Translations under genes and position numbers: made by a program
Shown: positions 59,447 through 64,000 of the stretch, in pieces
Layout: each line of letters begins with the position of its first letter
Numbering within the stretch: the first letter of the stretch is position 1
The notes under the pieces: model-generated
Told to the model about the DNA's origin: nothing
What the model saw: only the letters and a program-made list of their open reading frames with translations
Database searches by the model: none
DNA from: Mactromeris polynyma
Lineage: Eukaryota > Mollusca > Bivalvia > Venerida > Mactridae
Length of the DNA stretch: 64,000 nucleotides
Assembly: GCA_032209605.1 (NCBI GenBank)
Contig: JASFXZ010000014.1
Location: 1,632,912-1,696,911 of the forward strand
Direction of reading: 5' to 3'

Positions 59447-61967
59447 TCTCTGGATCCACTGGCTTCCGCAATGACCACCCTTCACTGCTCCTGGACTTCT
59501 GACCTCCAGCTGCAAAGTCTCTAGCATTGCCACATAGACTCCTACTACTGGTACTCCTGACAGTACATCTACCTCCTATGCATTCCTGCATCTTCCAGGA
59601 CTCCCTACCGGCAGTCTTCCTGCTGCTCACGCTTAGCACCTCCTGTTCATATTCTTCTGGCCCTCCTCGGTGCTCCCCACCTCGGATCCCATATGAGCAG
59701 CTTCCCAACTGTCATCTTCACTGAATGGCCCCACGCCGAGAATATCTCCCACCGCACATTGCTGTACTTCTTCTGTACCCTGAGGTACCACCTCTTGAGA
59801 TACCCCGACTCCGGGTTCATCCATACTTCTTGTGCTACCTTCCGCAACACTAACGACTCCACGTACCACTGAAGTCACTGCAACATCAACCTCTGCAATG
59901 AACTTAAACCCTTGCTCACCCACCTTCCCACAGCACTTGCAACCTCCACACTGCCGATATTCTTTTTCCACACATGCATTGAAGCACTTGCAAGTATCCG
60001 CCGGTACACGTGACAAACCATCTGCACAATCTACATTCAAGTCAATATCCTCCCCGTCAAAGTTAAGAGTTCCCTTCCTCATATCAAGCACAGCTCTGTT
60101 GTGCAGCAAATCAAAGTCTAGCAACATGTCCTGTGCTATTGGCGCCACATAAACGGATTCTCTGAAGACCCTACCTCCAATTTGCAGCCTAACCGGACCC
60201 GAAATGAAGCCGTTCATAGACATATGCTTACCAGCTGTAAGCAACTTTACATTCTTCACAACTTCCGGTTGAACCTTCAACGACTTATACACTTCTTCAG
60301 AGATAATAGTCACTTCTGCCGCCGTGTCCACAATCGCTTGAACATTGCGGTCCCCAACTCTAATACTGATCTTATACTTGGACACAGATGATAACTGACA
60401 TACTCTAGCCAAACCAGGTTCATTCTCCAACACAGACTCTTCACCCTCACCCGCTTGACACATTGCATCTACCTTCCTGGTTTCTTCTACCTCATTTGAC
60501 AGTGTAACCTCACTTCCGCTGTCTGAATCTGCAGTCATACTATTCTCAGTCTGTGTCCCTGAATGCACCAAATAATGGGCGCTGCAACAACGATTATTCA
60601 GGTAATGAGTATCACACATGACCATCCGACATCTCACATCCGTGCCGTTAGGCCTCAATGATGCAACAGGATCCCCTGACATGGATGTACCACATCCCTT
60701 TGATGTACCACATCCGACAGATGTACCACATCCCACCCCATTTTGTCCACCATATGTCCCAAACCATTCCCGTTTCGTCGCGGTCCCCTTCAGTTCTGGA
60801 CAGTCCTTCTTGAAATGACCTTTCCGGTTGCATGCAAAACAAGTTAACTCAGGTCAGTTTCTTCTGATATGGCCAGTCTTGCCACATTTAAAACATCCCG
60901 CTTGATTAGGCGCCTGGTTTGGACCTCTACTCCTATCGCCGCCACCGCCTAACCTAACCATCAACTCTTCCGCCATATTATTAAACAGGGACTCCACTTC
61001 CTACCTAGTCATGGTCTGCCCCGCTTCACTCGTGCTAGTCGTATACACATCGGCCCCTTCATCTTCAAGGTCACACGTACCACGCGAAACCTTCTGCTTA
61101 CCATACACTGCTAGGTGTACATGCTGGTACCACTCATGTAGTCCATGGCCTCTTCCATTGTGTGATGCCGCTTCACACAAGCATCTGGACCAGCCGCCTT
61201 GTCATGCAACCCCTGGCAGAAACGTGCAATTGCCTGCTGATTACCATACTTCTCAGGCAATTCTCTAAAAGCACGTGTGGCTAATGTGAGGACGCTGTTC
61301 GAGTTTTCGCATGAGGCACTTGTACGACAGGTCCTCATTCCTTTCGGTTATTGTTGCATAGCAATCTGCAGCCTTGCCTGTCAGACTCCAACACAAACAA
61401 TACGAGCACTCCTGCTCAGTCCACCTACTGGCCTCTGCATACATAGTGAACTTCTGCTTAAACACTGCCCAAAACAGCACAGGGAACCCTACTCCTACCT
61501 TTCTTAGGCCTGATCTCATCCTCAGAGCTTTCTGACTCTGACAGCAACTCTAACTTTAACGCCTTCTTCTACTTCAGTGATTTAGGCATAACCACTGATT
61601 CTTCATCTGATTCTGAGCTAGAATCAGATACCTCTGGCTTGGTCACCTTGCGTCTTGGTTTGAGAAGACTGTCCTTCATCAACCCAATCAGCTCCCTCAT
61701 CTCAGCGTTCTCTGCCCTGGGCTGTATCTGGGCCGGCCCTTCTACAAATGCCTTATCCAATACACTGGATCTAGATTTCTTTCCCCTTCAGTTTCTGCCA
61801 CCGCCTCCCACAGATCCTCATTCTCCTCAAAGTCTATCTTCGCCAGCATAACATCCTTCACTGCTGACTCCAGATAAGCCCTCAGCCTTCCGTCCGTGAT
61901 GTTTCCACCCGTTTTCCAGATTACCTTAATCCGGTCCGCCAGCTTCATACCAATACCTGGTAGTATC
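59447..61967 (-). pseudogene. Decayed Gypsy-type LTR retrotransposon: gag, zinc knuckles, protease
   Basis: Reading from 61967 downward: gag (GIGMKLADRIKVIWKTGG, then FKQKFTMYAEASRWTEQEC, then LATRAFRELPEKYGNQQAIA), two zinc knuckles at about 60800-60897 (the second, CFACNRKGHFKKDC, intact; a nonsense codon lies between them), then a 367-codon open frame 60736-59633. That frame holds a retropepsin-like protease, catalytic AIVDTAAEVTIIS (residues 134-146) and LLDFDLLHNRAVLDM. It then jumps straight to CADGLSRVP, the linker usually found after RNase H, with following Cys pairs. RT and RNase H are absent. Several gag frames differ, so it cannot make a full product. Confidence 0.82.
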
Positions 61968-62746
61968 ATTTGAATTAAGTCCGCGCGATTATTAAACTTC
62001 CGAAACTAACATGGCTATCCGAATTTTTGACTGTCCGAAAATGTGTGTATATGCACTTACGTTTTTTCTTTTCATAATTTGTCGCTGTTTTTTCTGATAA
62101 TCTGTGTGGAATAATTAGGAACATGGAATATTTTGACACAGTTTGATTACTAGTACTAAGATTGGTTTAAATGGAACATTAATTCATAAAGTGATTTTTC
62201 TTTGTTTACGATGTTTATACATGTATAAAGAATACACGACTGCATAAAATCGTTGTCATCCGGATTGCACGCACTGCAACTTTTTTCTTCATACTTTAAT
62301 TCTTGAACAATTCGTACAGTCGTGTCAATTAACGCCAATTAATCGTTGGACGTGTCATATTGTTGTGGTATTGTTATGTATTATGTTTTAATTCGTTCTC
62401 GACTGGTTCGCTGAAATAACCAGGGAATCAAGCGCTTGGTGAAACTGATCAAAATATGACGCGAACCTCGCTAGTCATGTTGTTTATTCAAGTTTCACAC
62501 GTTTCTATTGTATTCAGATATGACAATTGGCAATAAAATTGTTAGTTGGCGACTCTATTACAGAGATAACGCCCAACTTAATACTCAAGTTAATACGCAG
62601 AATATTGCTATTTACAGCTTATGATACGGATGTACGAAATAATAACACGCGCTGCGATAGGCCTACCGTCATTTTTGTCTGATTTTATTTCTTCAAAAAA
62701 TTAAAATGCGCGAATTTAGGCCCCCGCGAATTTAAGTGATACTACA
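61968..62746. mobile_element. 779-bp insertion inside the gag pseudogene
   Basis: GTATC is present at 61963-61967 and again at 62747-62751. Removing 61968-62751 restores a continuous gag frame. The right end (GCGAATTTAAGTGATACTAC) resembles the 3' part of the element at 8260-8509; ends are not clear TIRs. No ORF with recognisable motif. Confidence 0.75.
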
Positions 62747-62751
62747 GTATC

Positions 62752-62897
62752 TCCATCAGCTCCGCTTTCTTGGCAATATTGATTCTCACTCTTGGTCCGG
62801 CCATCCTGGCTAAAGAAGCCGCCACGGACTTGCCACTCCTGGCACTTACCGGTGTGCCAGACCATCCCTGGCTCGGTGTTCTAGCATATTCTGCCAT
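62752..62897 (-). pseudogene. N-terminal gag segment separated by the insertion
   Basis: From ATG 62897 the minus strand encodes MAEYARTPSQGWSGTP through ARMAGPRVRINIAKKAELME and stops at the inserted element. Its frame continues after the insertion at 61962. This fixes the gag start and shows the element was intact here when the insertion happened. Confidence 0.75.
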
Positions 62898-63933
62898 GTT
62901 TGCTACCAGCAAATTTCTAGGACAGAAGTTAATACTGGACCAATACACACAATGCTGTCAATTGTGCCAAACCACACAGACCGATATGTAAAAGGGAAGC
63001 GGATACGACACAGGCTACATAACATATTATTACCAATAACCTACACCACAAGTTACGCACCGGCTAGTACAACTATTAGGCACGACAATCAACAAAACAA
63101 ACAAAATGAGATTTCAACTGGATTACCTTGTCTGCTGATCTTCTCGCTTCACTCCTCAACTCACCTCAAGTCAAACACAACAACACTACCCTCCGTAGCT
63201 CCAAGTACTGTCCAAACTTACACAAACTCCAAGACCTGTCCAAACTTTCACCCATCCAGTTTCCGACCAGGATACACAATCAGAATCTCTAACAATATCG
63301 AGTCCACATCAAAAACACAGTTCCCGTACAACTCACTTCCACACTGTCACATTTCACAAACAAGTTCCAGTTCACTACGATTATTCACTCCACCTAACTC
63401 TCCGGAACCATGTGTTGTCTGATTTCTGGGCGCATGCACTAAACTCTGCTCCTCTCCGCAACGGTTACCAACCCACGGAATCACACTAACCTCCCAATCC
63501 AAAGCTAATTTACCAAACTAGCAACACTTCCACCGCGCACAACGTAGTCCTAACAGTGCTTTGAATAAACTATCCTCCGATCGATGTTTGTTGCCTCTTC
63601 AACGAAAACCAATCACCCCACCCGCAATTCTCTACGCTCGTCCAAACCGCGTCTTCGAAGATGATTTCCGTCCCAATCCTTCCACCAGCAACAAAATCGA
63701 CCCTGCTCGCAGCGCCAGTGAAGCAATCTGTTAGGTTTACCCGACTGTCAATCCTCCAACTACAGCCAATACGCCATGAACGCCAAGATATCACAGACAA
63801 CTTTCAGTCAGCTCCTACTCCTAAGATGGCTTCTACAACTTCGCGCCAATCTACGTCATCTCGCTCGGTTCTCGCATAGATAACACCCATGCGGACCGTT
63901 CCGTGACCAAGACCGGATTCCACGGTCACTACA
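62898..63933 (-). mobile_element. Probable 5' LTR and leader of the Gypsy element
   Basis: The minus strand begins TGTAGTGACCGTGGAATCCG at 63933, a TG start expected of an LTR, and runs about 1 kb to the gag ATG. I cannot place the LTR/leader boundary or primer-binding site with confidence, because no second LTR is in the window. The stretch is richer in C on the plus strand than its surroundings and has ORFs without motifs. Confidence 0.5.
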
Positions 63934-64000
63934 ATATTTATGTGTTTTCCATATGTTTTTTATAATTTATCATATTGTGACAAATTTGAATATTCATGTA
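63934..64000 (+). repeat. Resumption of the duplicated 3' flank
   Basis: ATTTATGTGTTTTCCATATG to the window end equals 12816-12880 after copy 1. The duplicated block therefore continues past base 64000. Confidence 0.85.

Noticed and set aside
62952..63422. 156-codon plus-strand ORF
   Set aside because: Ser/Thr/Pro-rich frame antisense to the probable LTR and leader; no motif and no start context.

Overview
The window is AT-rich, intron-bearing eukaryotic nuclear DNA crowded with repeats. The gene content (a carbohydrate sulfotransferase 15-like family) and the repeat types (Tx1/L1-like and other LINEs, tRNA-derived SINEs, pogo-like TIR elements, a Gypsy fragment, many minisatellites) suggest a marine invertebrate, most plausibly a bivalve mollusc. 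That assignment is inference. There are no bacterial operons, CRISPR arrays or intact tRNA genes.

The backbone is a tandem duplication of one gene. Copy 1 occupies 847-11159 (its 5' exons lie before the window). Copy 2 occupies 38020-58934 and looks complete: eight coding exons joined by GT-AG introns give a 501-residue type II membrane protein with both PAPS-binding motifs. The six exons present in both copies have identical lengths and phases and differ at about 24 of 327 residues. Introns and 3' flank are also alignable, so the duplicated block runs from about 0.7 to 13 kb and from about 42.9 kb to beyond the window end.

Between the copies (11.2-38 kb) I see no confident host gene. In order: a shared 3' flank and dispersed repeats; a broken LINE (13.8-15.8 kb, +); a 62-bp satellite (15.8-17.2 kb); two tRNA-type SINEs; a 25-bp array; an 89-bp satellite related to the first; a reverse LINE tail (20.5-21.1 kb); a 6-kb structure with 1.3-kb inverted arms that each carry the 3' end of the same unknown coding sequence (22.8-28.9 kb); a short possible ORF at 30.6-30.9 kb; several minisatellites (31-34.2 kb); and an internally deleted LINE with a 15-bp target duplication (34.5-36.5 kb).

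Comparing the two gene copies gives a natural insertion record. Copy 2 carries a 1.7-kb pogo-like element, a 578-bp TIR element and a 0.67-kb repeat that copy 1 lacks, a LINE of which copy 1 shows at most a scrap, and a decayed Gypsy gag-protease in the 3' flank. Copy 1 carries a SINE that copy 2 lacks. Three intronic or flanking minisatellites differ in copy number. All elements were read by eye; percentages and boundaries are hand estimates.
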